Notes: generated by a model from the sequence alone, not told the origin. A stretch of DNA of 64,000 nt from Opitutales bacterium UBA5694 (GCA_002420185.1 DIHO01000006.1:1-64000), one strand, 5' to 3'; shown: positions 29,680 through 38,867, counted from the stretch's first letter. Program-made: numbers and translations.

Positions 29680-30894
29680 ATGACATTTGAACGTCCTACC
29701 GTTGATCCCTCCCTCTTTCCCCTCAATCAAAAAACCGTGTTCCTGAACCATGGTTCTTTTGGCTGTTGCCCGTTAGCTGTTTTAGATCACCAACAGGAAC
29801 TAAGGATGCAGCTCGAGCGCCAACCCGTAAAATTCTACCAAAGAGAGTTAGAACCCCTACTCGACCTATCTCGCGAAGTGCTTGGCAAATTTATAGGAGC
29901 AAATCGAGACGATCTCGTCTATGTTACAAATGCGACTGCTGGAGTGAACACTGTCTTGCGATCTCTCTCATTCGAACCGGGAGACGAACTTCTTGTATCA
30001 AATCACGAATACAACGCATGTCGCAACGCCATCAACTATGCCGCAGATCGCTGTGGAGCAACTGTTGTAACGATTGAAATCCCTTTTCCACTAAAATCGG
30101 AAAAGGAAGTCTTGGACTCAATTATGTCCAAAGTAACAGACAAAACACGCCTCCTACTGATTGACCATGTCACGAGCCAGACGGGTCTCGTTCTTCCCGT
30201 CAAAGAAATCATCGAATCTTTAAGCGAGCGTGGAATCGATACTCTCGTCGATGGGGCCCATTCACCTGGCATGATACCCCTAGAAATTGATAAACTGGGT
30301 GCCGCATACTATACAGGAAATTGTCATAAGTGGTTGTGTGCCCCAAAAACTGCGGGATTTCTCCATGTACGCGAAGACAAGCAATCCGCGATTAGACCCC
30401 TTATAATCAGTCATGGTGCAAATTCCACCAGATCCGATCGATCAAAATTCCAAATCGAATTTGGCTGGATGGGTACGCGAGATCCTACGGCAGCGCTTTC
30501 AGTTCCTTTTGTAATCGATTATCTGGATAAGCAAGTGTCCGGTGGTTGGGCTAAAATCATGGAGCTAAACCGAAAATTGGCCATCGCTGCTCGTAAATTG
30601 ATCCTTCAAACACTCGACACATCTCCTCCTGCACCGGATAGCATGGTTGGTTCTCTCGCCTCAATTCCCCTCCTAGACTCTCGACTAGAGAAACCGTATC
30701 AATCACTTAAATACCTAGACTACTGGCAAGCGCCTCTCCTTGAAAAGTACAACATAGAGGTACCAGTCATCACCTGGCCAAATCATCCGAAAAGAATCGT
30801 ACGCATCTCCGCACAACTATACAACAGCCTTCCCCAGTTCAAACTTCTCGCTGACGCCCTGAAAGACCTGCGCGACGAGGCAAATCGCACGTAG
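29680..30894 (+). CDS. PLP-dependent class V aminotransferase-fold protein (isopenicillin N epimerase-like)
   Basis: From ATG 29680 the product is 404 aa; a TTG two codons upstream is less likely. It belongs to the cysteine desulfurase/isopenicillin-N-epimerase branch of fold-type I PLP enzymes. It opens with VFLNHGSFGCCPLAVLDHQ, has VTNATAGVNTVLRSL and DGAHSPGMIPLEID (the Asp that contacts PLP nitrogen), then YYTGNCHKWLCAPKTAGFL with the Schiff-base Lys of CHKW. Members include epimerases, desulfurases and ergothioneine-pathway lyases; the substrate cannot be read. It is cytoplasmic and apparently a single-gene unit. Confidence 0.87.
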   Translation: MTFERPTVDPSLFPLNQKTVFLNHGSFGCCPLAVLDHQQELRMQLERQPVKFYQRELEPLLDLSREVLGKFIGANRDDLVYVTNATAGVNTVLRSLSFEPGDELLVSNHEYNACRNAINYAADRCGATVVTIEIPFPLKSEKEVLDSIMSKVTDKTRLLLIDHVTSQTGLVLPVKEIIESLSERGIDTLVDGAHSPGMIPLEIDKLGAAYYTGNCHKWLCAPKTAGFLHVREDKQSAIRPLIISHGANSTRSDRSKFQIEFGWMGTRDPTAALSVPFVIDYLDKQVSGGWAKIMELNRKLAIAARKLILQTLDTSPPAPDSMVGSLASIPLLDSRLEKPYQSLKYLDYWQAPLLEKYNIEVPVITWPNHPKRIVRISAQLYNSLPQFKLLADALKDLRDEANRT

Positions 30895-31014
30895 GTGTAA
30901 CTACACAATTCCGGGCAGCGTCTTTACATTACCCTAAATTCCTACAAGAATTAACTACCTTTAGAACGACCTTCTGGTAGGGCAAAGAGCTCATACAAAA
31001 CCTTGCCGGGGTAT

Positions 31015-31203
31015 CTATTGTAATCCTTTACTCCGTATACGGCAATAGACCATTTGGTCACGAATATCTTCTAAGCCGATGGGGGCCACATCGGTTATTT
31101 CGAAACTGGTTTCGAGTACTTCTCCATTGCAAACCCATCGGGCAACCTCTCTTTTTACGGTAATGACCAGTTCATTCCAATCCTGCGGCCTGTAACTCAT
31201 CAA
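31015..31203 (-). pseudogene. C-terminal remnant of a DUF1080 (3-keto-disaccharide hydrolase) gene
   Basis: The frame reads YRPQDWNELVITVKREVARW, then CNGEVLETSFEI, APIGLEDIRDQMVYCRIRSK. This is the last third of a DUF1080 lectin-like beta-sandwich domain: WN..I..KG..., NG, GPIGLQ..., YRNIRIKEL. There is no signal peptide or first two-thirds of the domain, and no ribosome-binding site. The intact relative at 36.4 kb shows what has been lost. The flanking stretch to 31492 holds nothing else that can be supported. Confidence 0.65.
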
Positions 31204-31492
31204 CTTTTTGTAAGGACCCGCTAACGGGTAGGTACGACATTACAGCCGCTTAACGGAGCCCTTCTTTGCAAAATTTAGATGAAGCAAAATTACAACGGCA
31301 TCGCATCCCTCCCCATACAGTTGCTACCAATGATCTCGTATTTTCTAGTCCCCAATCCGATTACGATCTCCATTTTTAAACCCATCTCGATTGGCTCAAG
31401 CACAAGAGCGATATTCTGCATCACCCTAACCACCCTCGCCACGATTTGCCTTAACACTCGATTGCCACCGCTCCCCCACAGCCCATACGCTA

Positions 31493-32071
31493 TCAGGATC
31501 TTCTCATTAAACACATCGATTCTTCATTCTCCCTTCCGGAATAAAACCGGGTAGGTTTCCAATGTCGGATTCCTACAAAAAAAGGGCTAAACAATCTTTC
31601 TACTTCTGCGTATGACGTCGGGAAAGGAGGGCCATTTGGGTCATCCAAATTAGTGAAGAGAATCGCAAGGAACTGGCCACCAGGTTTTAATAAACGCTGA
31701 ACAGCTTTAACGTAATCTTTTCTACGACCCGGGTCAATTGCACAAAAGCAGGTATGCTCGAAAACATAGTCAAAGCTGCCATCTCCAATACCGCTCCCAC
31801 TGTCGAGTACGTCAGCTAACTGGTAATTCACAGATCCTCGCTCTGGCTCTATGTAAGCTCTGGCTCGACTCAAGGCGGTCTTAGCTAGATCTACTCCCAC
31901 CGCATCGCATCCCGTAGAGGCTAAAAACCTAACATCATGACCCAATCCGCAACCTGGAACCAATACTCTACCAGTGATCGAATGTGACTCCAAGTATTCA
32001 ACCAATGGTGGCGCGGGCTCACCCCTTTCCCAAGGGGTTTCGTTACTCCTATAACTCTGGTCCCAATCCAT
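31493..32071 (-). CDS. SAM-dependent methyltransferase, TPMT-like
   Basis: The 192-aa class I methyltransferase has the thiopurine-methyltransferase-type opening (WDQSYRSNETPWERGEPAPP), the SAM-binding glycine motif VLVPGCGLGHDVRFLA, the acidic VGVDLAKTAL and the later FDYVFEHTCFCAID. Bacterial members methylate thiols, halides, selenium or tellurium compounds; the native substrate is unknown. It is cytoplasmic. It is convergent with nothing obvious and stands alone. Confidence 0.85.
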   Translation of the reverse strand: MDWDQSYRSNETPWERGEPAPPLVEYLESHSITGRVLVPGCGLGHDVRFLASTGCDAVGVDLAKTALSRARAYIEPERGSVNYQLADVLDSGSGIGDGSFDYVFEHTCFCAIDPGRRKDYVKAVQRLLKPGGQFLAILFTNLDDPNGPPFPTSYAEVERLFSPFFVGIRHWKPTRFYSGRENEESMCLMRRS

Positions 32072-32284
32072 GTCTTAAATCGCTCGCTTAAGGAAAAAGA
32101 CAACTGGAAACCTCTCTTCCCATCAATCGTAATCTTCAACTAATCTACTTAAATCCCGCGGATATTGGTCCGCAAATTCTAATTACCCCCGTAAAATACC
32201 GTTGATTAGGAACAAAGGAACCCTTTTCACATTGCCAATATTCTGAGTGACATTTCCGTCTATATTTTTATGGATGCTAGATTG

Positions 32285-32908
32285 ATGTCCTTGCCTGATT
32301 TCACTCAAATTTATCTTTTTATCGGAGCCTGTCTGGCACTGGTCTCCATACCCGGACCCGCAGTTGCTTTTATCGTAGCTCGCGGCGTAAGCGAAGGTAC
32401 GAAAGCAGCTGTAAGAACCGCAGCGGGAATTGCAGTAGGAAACTTGTGCCAAGCTCTGGCCACCGCTTTCGGGCTGGCTGCACTCTTGGTATCTTATCCA
32501 TCGGTGTACCTATGGCTCAAATACGCGGGAGCCAGCTACCTAATTTACCTCGGACTTCGCTCGTTCTTCGCAAAAGCAAATTCTCGTGCCTCTACCGACA
32601 ACGAACGGAATTCGCCTTCGTTTCGCCAAGGAACTCTTGTCGGACTGTTGAATCCGAAGGTCGCGCTTTTTCTGCTCGCTTTCCTTCCCCAGTTCACCAA
32701 TTCCGAAAATGGTGAAATCTGGCTTCAACTTCTGTATCTTGGTTTTGGATTCGTTTTCATAGGATGGCTCGGTGACAGTACTTGGGCTCTCTTTGCAGGC
32801 CTCGCTAGTGCCCGCCTACAAAGAAACAACGACCTCTCATGGGGACGTTATGCTGCCGGAATCGTCTATTTCGCTGTAGGAATAACGACTGCCATATGGA
32901 GCCGGTGA
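32285..32908 (+). CDS. LysE/RhtB-family exporter
   Basis: The product is about 207 aa from ATG 32285; an ATG five codons upstream is also possible. It has six hydrophobic segments. Family landmarks are CLALVSIPGPAVAFIVARG, then GIAVGNLCQALATAFGLAAL, AGASYLIYLGLR and GLLNPKVALFLLAFLPQF. RhtB-type proteins export amino acids such as homoserine, threonine or lysine. The substrate cannot be deduced here and no regulator is adjacent. The gene is on the plus strand, about 120 bp before a small secreted protein gene. Confidence 0.88.
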   Translation: MSLPDFTQIYLFIGACLALVSIPGPAVAFIVARGVSEGTKAAVRTAAGIAVGNLCQALATAFGLAALLVSYPSVYLWLKYAGASYLIYLGLRSFFAKANSRASTDNERNSPSFRQGTLVGLLNPKVALFLLAFLPQFTNSENGEIWLQLLYLGFGFVFIGWLGDSTWALFAGLASARLQRNNDLSWGRYAAGIVYFAVGITTAIWSR

Positions 32909-33029
32909 GTCGCACCGATTGCCTACGCCACAACATTTTGCCTACAAAACGTGGTGCGAAAGATCCCTCTGGAACTCGGACCCTTCTTCTAGGCTTTTCT
33001 CAACCGTGTCCCTCATTCAAAGTCCTGCC

Positions 33030-33389
33030 ATGAAGCAATATCCCTATCTCCTTCGAATCCTTTCATTTTTCCTTCTAGCTGGACTCATCCCTATTGCTCA
33101 CACACAGAACCATAATGCAGAAGCTACCAAGCACGAAAACGCACGTTTCTCCGAGCCCTATGCCTCTTTTCTCAAACCAGCTGCCTCGGGACCCGCTGGG
33201 GTCGTTTGCCGTAGCGACCCGATCACCCGTGTCGCACCTAGCAATCGCGGGGCATTCCAGACGATTCGCCAAGATCGAAATGACTCCAATGGCGATTTAC
33301 GTTCCTGGAGAACGCTATTTGAAGTAGCCAAGGAAAATAACCGCGTTCATGAGCCAGAAGACTTCGGATTTCTGGAATTCGTCGATTAA
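33030..33389 (+). CDS. Small secreted protein of unknown family, possibly truncated
   Basis: From ATG 33030 the product is 119 aa with a clear signal peptide (LLRILSFFLLAGLIPIAHTQ). The frame is also open upstream to 32919, but that part is not signal-like. The mature part has no recognised domain and ends abruptly at FLEFVD, 24 bp before the SDR gene. It may be the 5' part of a longer lost gene. The other secreted-protein remnants nearby make truncation plausible. Confidence 0.45.
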   Translation: MKQYPYLLRILSFFLLAGLIPIAHTQNHNAEATKHENARFSEPYASFLKPAASGPAGVVCRSDPITRVAPSNRGAFQTIRQDRNDSNGDLRSWRTLFEVAKENNRVHEPEDFGFLEFVD

Positions 33390-33413
33390 AATAATCGCTT
33401 TGATCTATTTAAC

Positions 33414-34088
33414 ATGTCAAAACACGTTTGCGTAACGGGGTGTACCAAAGGGCTTGGGTTTGCCCTTGCGAGATGGTTCCTTGCAAACGGCTGGCAAGTT
33501 AGCGGAATCGGTCGAAATCAATTTTCGATTGCTTCGCTGCAGTCACAAGGCAAGGGATACTTCCGCAGAGTCGATGTCACAAGTGACATCGCCATTGGGC
33601 TTTTTGCAAAGGAGCTTGCCGACAAACTCGGTCCGCCTGATTTGCTTGTCAACAACGCTGGAGTGATCAACGCCAACGCTCCGCTATGGGAAGTGCCCTC
33701 TGAGGAATTCGGAAAAGTCATCGACATAAACATCAAGGGGGTGTACCATTGCCTCAGGCACTTTGCTCCCCTTATGATTGATCGAGGTAGTGGCATTATG
33801 ATAAATCTAAGCTCGGGCTGGGGCCGCTCCACTTCCCCTGAAGTGGCTCCCTATTGCGCGACTAAGTGGGCGATCGAAGGTCTCAGTCAGGCGATGGCTG
33901 AAGAGCTTCCTCATGGAGTGGCTGTCGCGGCAATGAACCCAGGAATCATCGATACTGACATGCTGCGGAGCTGCTTTGGTGCGCACGCTTCCAGTTTCGG
34001 AAACGCGACCCAATGGGCAGATAGGGCAGGTCCCTATCTGGCTGGACTAGACGCCTCGATAAACGGGCAAGCTCTTACGTCTCCGTAG
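33414..34088 (+). CDS. Short-chain dehydrogenase/reductase
   Basis: The 224-aa classical SDR has the cofactor motif TGCTKGLGFALA at residues 8-19, NNAG (73-76 region), the catalytic Ser in INLSSGWG and the Tyr/Lys pair in PYCATKWAIEG. The C-terminal segment is short (it ends INGQALTSP), slightly below the usual 240-250 residues, but the fold core is complete. The reaction is NAD(P)-dependent oxidation or reduction of an unknown alcohol. A 7-bp hairpin (CAATGCC, GGCATTG) at 34133-34151 follows the stop by 45 bp. Confidence 0.85.
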   Translation: MSKHVCVTGCTKGLGFALARWFLANGWQVSGIGRNQFSIASLQSQGKGYFRRVDVTSDIAIGLFAKELADKLGPPDLLVNNAGVINANAPLWEVPSEEFGKVIDINIKGVYHCLRHFAPLMIDRGSGIMINLSSGWGRSTSPEVAPYCATKWAIEGLSQAMAEELPHGVAVAAMNPGIIDTDMLRSCFGAHASSFGNATQWADRAGPYLAGLDASINGQALTSP

Positions 34089-34376
34089 GGAACTTTACCG
34101 TTCAAATGCGTGAGCAAGCCCTTGTATTTATCCAATGCCGTGTAGGCATTGAATGACTTTTGAGTTATCAGGCATTTTATATAGCTAAAATCCTGATGTT
34201 GAGGTGATAATGGGATTGAGCTACCTTTCATTCTACCTCATTCTTCTCTAAAATAGCTTTTAATTCCCCGTTTTAGTGGCAGTTTAATGGCAGTCGTGCC
34301 AAGAAGACTACGAGAAGACACTAGCTAATGCTAGGGAGAGGATGGGCGAGCTAGGTTCTAGAAATAATTAGTTCTT

Positions 34377-34994
34377 CTAAAATGGAGCTATCGAGCCGAT
34401 AAATTCCTCTGCCTCATCCATGTTTTGCCTTATAAACTCTTCTAAGTTTGATATGCGCATCACTCGCCAGTGATCCTCAATCTTATTGAGTTTAAATTCT
34501 ATTTTTAGCAACTCTCCTGAATCAGGGTTTTCCCCTTCTAGTCCTAGTTCTGCTATCTTTCCTGCTCTGTTAAGATAGGACATTCGGAAAGATTCTAAGG
34601 TGTTGTTGAGATCCGATTCTGTTTCCTTGTTTTCTATTGTTTCAACTTCATCCTCCCAGAAATCATCAAAACTTTCTTCAATTAGGTCCTCTATCACTGG
34701 CTTGAATAATGAGACGAGGCCTACGGCAAGATTCTTTGAATCAAAGAAATAGCTTTCAGAACTTTCTTCAGTATCCATTTCTTCAATAAAAAATTTTGAT
34801 AAGTCATCAACTAACTCTTCGATGATTCCATCTGTATCAACATACTTATCAAACAATAACCTATCTTTTTCATGAACAGATTTTTGTATCTGAACTAGAC
34901 TGTATTGGGGCGTGTTTATCCAATAAATGTATCCAAAACCCCCTGCTAATAAGAGAGTAGCCACAATGATAGATGCTATCGATATTCTTTTCAT
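34377..34994 (-). CDS. DUF2939-like membrane-anchored protein
   Basis: The 205-aa product has one N-terminal membrane segment (IASIIVATLLLAGGFGYIYW), then NTPQYSLVQIQKSVHEKDRL and LFDKYVD, the opening pattern of DUF2939 proteins (a Y-W..TP.YSL..I..A hallmark). The rest is strongly acidic, with many Glu/Asp. Function is unknown; the family is thought to sit outside the inner membrane. Base composition is much more AT-rich than the metabolic genes. The gene begins an AT-rich accessory block and follows the frameshifted secreted-protein gene by 22 bp on the same strand, so both were probably one operon. Confidence 0.7.
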   Translation of the reverse strand: MKRISIASIIVATLLLAGGFGYIYWINTPQYSLVQIQKSVHEKDRLLFDKYVDTDGIIEELVDDLSKFFIEEMDTEESSESYFFDSKNLAVGLVSLFKPVIEDLIEESFDDFWEDEVETIENKETESDLNNTLESFRMSYLNRAGKIAELGLEGENPDSGELLKIEFKLNKIEDHWRVMRISNLEEFIRQNMDEAEEFIGSIAPF

Positions 34995-35016
34995 AGTTGA
35001 GTGGCTTCTTTTAGGA

Positions 35017-35510
35017 TCACTCCATGTTTGCTTCTAAGTATTTGAGGATGGAATCGTCTATGTAATCTTCAATATTCCCAAATAAATCAGCCTTACTGGT
35101 AATTAGAGTAATGTCCCCGAATTCTGCAGAACCAAAAAAGTCGGAAGGTGTTCTGAAGACGCACCGTGATCAGGCGATACGTAAAACCTAGAATTCCTTT
35201 TTAGGAGAACATCAATCCTTGCAGCAGCTCCTACAGTCCTACCCCCAACATTTATATCTACCGTAGTAACATTCAAGTATAAGTAATGTTCCGTTCCAGT
35301 TTTGGTAATTGGCTTTATGCCATTTTTCATGAGCCGCAGCTTAACAGTCCTCTCAAGATCCTTTTCAGTAACCCCGACAGAGTTTTCATCCACACCCTCA
35401 ACTAGATAATCTAGCTCCATATAATTGCCCAACACCTTGTAGTTGTCGGTAAAGGAAGAGGCTGGGAAGGAGAACAGGAGTGCAATCGCTATTAAGGGAA
35501 GAATTCTCAT
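35017..35510 (-). pseudogene. Secreted lipocalin-like hypothetical gene with a frameshift
   Basis: The first frame (ATG 35510) encodes a signal peptide (ILPLIAIALLFSFPASSF) and a mature domain, but ends at 35103 with an unlikely tail. If the frame is shifted by one near 35165-35175, it continues through FGDITLITSKADLFGN to EDYIDDSILKYLEANME, stopping at 35017-35019. Endings of the form I..YL.AN are usual for this kind of small secreted protein. One indel therefore explains both halves. It may be a real mutation or an assembly error. The gene sits in the AT-rich block upstream of the DUF2939 gene. Function is unknown. Confidence 0.6.
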
Positions 35511-35609
35511 GATATTTCTATTTTCGTAGCTGCCCTACAAAAGGGAAACTATTTTTCAAAAAGGGAATAGAACCCTTGAAGGATTTAGAATGGGGGATAG
35601 GTTAAAGGG

Positions 35610-36080
35610 GTGTTGCGTCTCCTATTCCTTACTCTCCTCCTTTGTATTCAGTTTTCAGTTTTGGGAGGTCCACCGACAGAAGAAGACCAGCCTCCATCAA
35701 AAGAGAGAGTAGCCTTAGCCAGAGAGGCCGCCGAGAGAGGCCACGTTGATTCAATGTTTTTGATGGGGGCTATTTACCGAGATGGCTGGGGAGTTGATAA
35801 AGACAGTGAGCAAGCTGCTCTTTGGTTCAACCTAGCCGCTAGGCAGGGAGATGGCAGCTCTGCTTTCTACCTATCGCAGATGTACCTGAACGGCGAGGGG
35901 ATAGAACAGGACAGAGTTGTTGCAAACGTCTGGGCCACCGTGGCCTTTGCTAAACGCATTGAAGGTGCGGGTGAGATTTTAACTATGCTCAACGAGGAAC
36001 TGACCGAGGAACAGATCGATCAGTCGATACAGATACTCACTGAAATTAACAAGGATCACCCAGAGATGTTGGGAGGGTAG
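35610..36080 (+). CDS. Secreted Sel1-repeat (TPR-like) protein
   Basis: The 156-aa product starts at GTG 35610. It has a signal peptide (LRLLFLTLLLCIQFSVLGG) and two Sel1-like repeats: HVDSMFLMGAIYRDGWGVDK, then AALWFNLAARQGDGSSAFYL continuing SQMYLNGEG. Sel1 repeats form alpha-solenoids that mediate protein contacts outside the cytoplasm. The partner is unknown. It lies in the AT-rich accessory block, divergent from the two genes before it. Confidence 0.75.
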   Translation: MLRLLFLTLLLCIQFSVLGGPPTEEDQPPSKERVALAREAAERGHVDSMFLMGAIYRDGWGVDKDSEQAALWFNLAARQGDGSSAFYLSQMYLNGEGIEQDRVVANVWATVAFAKRIEGAGEILTMLNEELTEEQIDQSIQILTEINKDHPEMLGG

Positions 36081-36143
36081 TAACCGAGGCTAGCCAAGCT
36101 GAGAGAACGGATGGGCCAGATGGTGGACTAATGGCTGTGGTCT

Positions 36144-36347
36144 TTATTTCTTCCGCTCTCTCTCCCGCTCTTTCTGCCAATACTTGTAACCCCCCCAGAT
36201 GAATAGAGCGAGGAGAGGAATAGCTGGATCGAACAGAAAGAGTGATTTCATTCCGTCAAAAGTACTCATAACTATCCAACCAAGGATGCCTCCGCGAGGA
36301 GTCAATTGCCTTAAAAAGATTCTGATCGCTTCTTTCCGAATGACCAA
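36144..36347 (-). CDS. Possible small membrane protein
   Basis: A 67-codon frame has an ATG start, one hydrophobic segment (LFDPAIPLLALFIWGGYKYW) and a very basic C-terminus (QKERERERKK). This layout is sensible for a one-pass protein with the tail in the cytoplasm. No family is recognised and no good ribosome-binding site was seen. It might be real. Confidence 0.35.
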   Translation of the reverse strand: MVIRKEAIRIFLRQLTPRGGILGWIVMSTFDGMKSLFLFDPAIPLLALFIWGGYKYWQKERERERKK

Positions 36348-36396
36348 AAAATAGTATCGCTAGAAAACCATCCGGAACTACAGACTGCCCGAACAT

Positions 36397-37152
36397 ATGA
36401 AAACAATTCGACTAGTTAACCTTGCCCTCCTTACACTCTCAATGGCAATCTTGCTCGGAGCTTCGGACAAGAAGGTAGCTGATAGCCAGCACAAGTGGAT
36501 AGAAGTTTACCAAAAGCAGAAAAACATTCCATTTCCAGAGGCCATGCTCATGAATCGCGAACAGGAGCCTAGTCTGAAGAAGGGTTTCGTTTCTCTCTAC
36601 AACGGAAAAAATCTTGATGGCTGGGCGCCATATGGAGGGCATTGTACCTTTGAAGCAAAAGGCAATTCCATCGTTGGCACCACGGTTCCTGGGTCTCCTA
36701 GCACTTACCTATCTACTCTCAAAGACGACTACACAGATTTCATATTCACGGCTGAGCTCAAATGGGAGGTCGACGGCAACACCGGTTGCATGTTTCGCGG
36801 GCAGGTCAAGGAGGAGAATGGTAAGCAAACCGTTTTCGGACCGCAGGCCGAAATGGAGGCCGACTCCAAAAAGCGCTTTTGGTCCGGCGGTATCTATGGT
36901 CAGTCATGCGGTGGATGGTACTATCCTCTGTGGCTGAACGCCCACGAAAAGGCTCGCCAAGCCGTCGATTACAAAGACTGGAATCGTATCACGGTAAAAG
37001 CGGAAGGCCGAGTAGTGAAAACATGGATCAATGGCGTGCCCGCAGCCCACTGGACCAACGACGAATTTCTGAAAGGATTCTTCAGTCTCCAAATTCACTC
37101 TGGCAAAAAAGGCTCAATTCACTTTAGAAACATCAAGGTTAAAGAGCTTTAG
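36397..37152 (+). CDS. Secreted DUF1080 (3-keto-disaccharide hydrolase-like) protein
   Basis: The 251-aa product has a signal peptide (LVNLALLTLSMAILLGAS) and a DUF1080 domain from about residue 64 to the end: GFVSLYNGKNLDGWAPYGGH, then NTGCMFRGQVKE, GGIYGQSCGGWYYP, DWNRITVKAEGRVVKTWING and SIHFRNIKVKEL. This concanavalin-like beta-sandwich is widespread in Planctomycetes and Verrucomicrobia, and some members hydrolyse 3-keto-glycosides. All blocks are present, so the gene looks intact. A decayed SMP-30 gene lies just downstream on the same strand; the pair may once have been an operon. Confidence 0.85.
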   Translation: MKTIRLVNLALLTLSMAILLGASDKKVADSQHKWIEVYQKQKNIPFPEAMLMNREQEPSLKKGFVSLYNGKNLDGWAPYGGHCTFEAKGNSIVGTTVPGSPSTYLSTLKDDYTDFIFTAELKWEVDGNTGCMFRGQVKEENGKQTVFGPQAEMEADSKKRFWSGGIYGQSCGGWYYPLWLNAHEKARQAVDYKDWNRITVKAEGRVVKTWINGVPAAHWTNDEFLKGFFSLQIHSGKKGSIHFRNIKVKEL

Positions 37153-37384
37153 TTTAGCACTTTACACAATCAATCAGCAAAGACTCCAAATTAAAATCTC
37201 TCTCCTTTACACCTTCCCGATACTAGCTTACTTGTTTTTGCTCAAGAAGAGTAAAGCTACCCGCACCAACCGGACAGCATTCAAAGCAGAGAATGCCCGC
37301 AAGGAAGATCAAAGGCCCCTTCTCATTCAATGGCGATACCTTTCCTGACTCGGTTCGCAATTACTGGGCGTAGGTGCCTACTGA

Positions 37385-37783
37385 ATGCTTTGTTGCAAAA
37401 CCGGCATTAAAGATGGTGGTTCAGGATGGACTAAGCCTGCCAAAACGGTCGAAGCTGCCCACAACCTTAAACATTATGGCGATTCGCTCGACTATAGCCA
37501 GCCCTACTTTTACATGCCTTCCCCGCCGTGCAATTACGTAAGTGGCAAAGGTGGAATGACCGTGGGCAAGGCAGGAAAACTCTATGTCGCCACCACCCTC
37601 GGACTTCAATTATTCGTCCACGATGGGCGATGCTATTTCATTCTGTCCAAATCTCAGAACAAAAAGCTCTCTAATGCCATTTTCGGATGACCGAATCGCG
37701 ACACCCTCTACGTCGCCTGTACAGACAAAGTCTCCAAACGCAAAATCGACGCCATCAGACCCATCCCGAGGAGCTTCCACTGA
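37385..37783 (+). pseudogene. C-terminal remnant of an SMP-30/gluconolactonase-like gene
   Basis: The frame reads GKGGMTVGKAGKLYVATTLG, then LQLFVHDGR and KKLSNAIFG, a TGA at 37688-37690, and continues PNRDTLYVACTDKVSKRKI to TGA 37781-37783. This is the last part of an SMP-30/gluconolactonase propeller (DGMTVD..G.LYVAT..G..VF, KLSN..FGG.D..TLYV). The internal stop and missing N-terminal half show that it is dead. It follows the DUF1080 gene. Confidence 0.72.
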
Positions 37784-38435
37784 AGCCCTTTCGAGGGAAG
37801 ATATAGTATCTCTAGCCAGGAAATAGCCTCCAGGAAAGTCTAACATAAATATACGGTGAAAGGGGATTGAATCTCACTTCTAAATTCAAAAATGAGAACG
37901 ATCCCCTCCTCCCAAATTGAAGGATTTTTAGGAAGCTGAATGCTAACTGAATATAAATTGAACGTTTTACCCTAATTTGCGACTATAGTTTTATTAGGTA
38001 TGTCGGCTTAAGTTTCGTATCTAGTTTGTAGTTTGATAAGTTGAAAAGGTGCTGCTATGCGGCACCTTTTTATTTGCCAGAACCTTACCCTCAAATGCGA
38101 GAATACTACCTCAGAGAAAGTTTTTTTCCGCGATGGTATTTAGTTAAGGGTGAACCGGGCACTTGAAGTCGGCTTAGTAAGCACAAGTCAAAGAGATGTC
38201 TTTCCCGTAATAGGCCGCATGCACGTCTTTGGCTGGGCTGAGGAGATAGGGAGCGTTGGCCCACTCAACTGAACAAAAGGCGGTCGTAAAAAGCTTTCAA
38301 ATGCAACCTATTAGACTGAGCTACTACCAAACTACCCTCCTTAGACAGTAACGGAGCCCCGGGTCCAAACGGTATTCTTCGATGTTTAGATACCGTTGAA
38401 TCCCCTAGAAATTTTTTTCTTAGCAACTGAGTGCT
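37784..38435. other. Gap without protein gene; ends of a possible untranslated transcript
   Basis: No protein frame is supported in these 652 bases. The only strong signal is the terminator at 38044-38071. Upstream is an AT-rich stretch with possible promoter elements (TTGAAC near 37970 and TATAGT near 37985), although the spacing of about 20 is longer than ideal. A small RNA is possible. Confidence 0.3.
38044..38071 (+). terminator. Strong intrinsic terminator without an adjacent gene
   Basis: AAAAGGTGCTGC pairs with GCGGCACCTTTT (12 bp with one G-U pair, loop TAT), running straight into a T-tract. The inverted repeat is nearly perfect and could work in both directions, since the other strand also ends in T. 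The nearest plus-strand coding remnant stops about 260 bp upstream. Confidence 0.75.
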
Positions 38436-38867
38436 TTATTGAGAATCCCGACCCTCATCCGCTTCGAAATAATCGAAGAAAGTCTGAATGTCGTCCCGTT
38501 GCGACAGGCCGCTTTCAGCCTTGAACTTCTCAAGAAGCTCGGTGACAGCCGAGTCAGATTCGTGGCATCCTCTTTTGGTCATGAAATCATTCCAGATGAG
38601 AATATCAACATCGTTTAGCGGACGACCATTTTCCAAACACCACTGAGTCAGCTCTTCGTCCGTCAACCCCTCTTTGACGAGCGACAGTACTTCCTCGTAG
38701 CCGATACGCAGATAAGAACAAGCCCGGCCATCCATACCCTTGCCTCGTAGCTTGTGATAGTCTTCGGGCAGTTCTCCCGCAAGGTGCAAACGTATTTTAT
38801 CGAACATCCGAGGGAGGTAGACCAACCCACCGGCTTTTAAGTAAGGACTCTTTGGATAACGCTTCAT
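38436..38867 (-). CDS. DUF5069-domain protein
   Basis: The 143-aa soluble protein opens YPKSPYLKAGGLVYLPRMFD, continuing KIRLHLAGELPEDYHKL, the hallmark of DUF5069 (P.SP...LGGL..L.RM.DK.R...AG..P). It also contains GRPLNDVDILIWNDFM and an acidic tail. The domain is common in Verrucomicrobia and related phyla. Function is unknown. It is monocistronic, with a possible repeat element upstream. Confidence 0.82.
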   Translation of the reverse strand: MKRYPKSPYLKAGGLVYLPRMFDKIRLHLAGELPEDYHKLRGKGMDGRACSYLRIGYEEVLSLVKEGLTDEELTQWCLENGRPLNDVDILIWNDFMTKRGCHESDSAVTELLEKFKAESGLSQRDDIQTFFDYFEADEGRDSQ

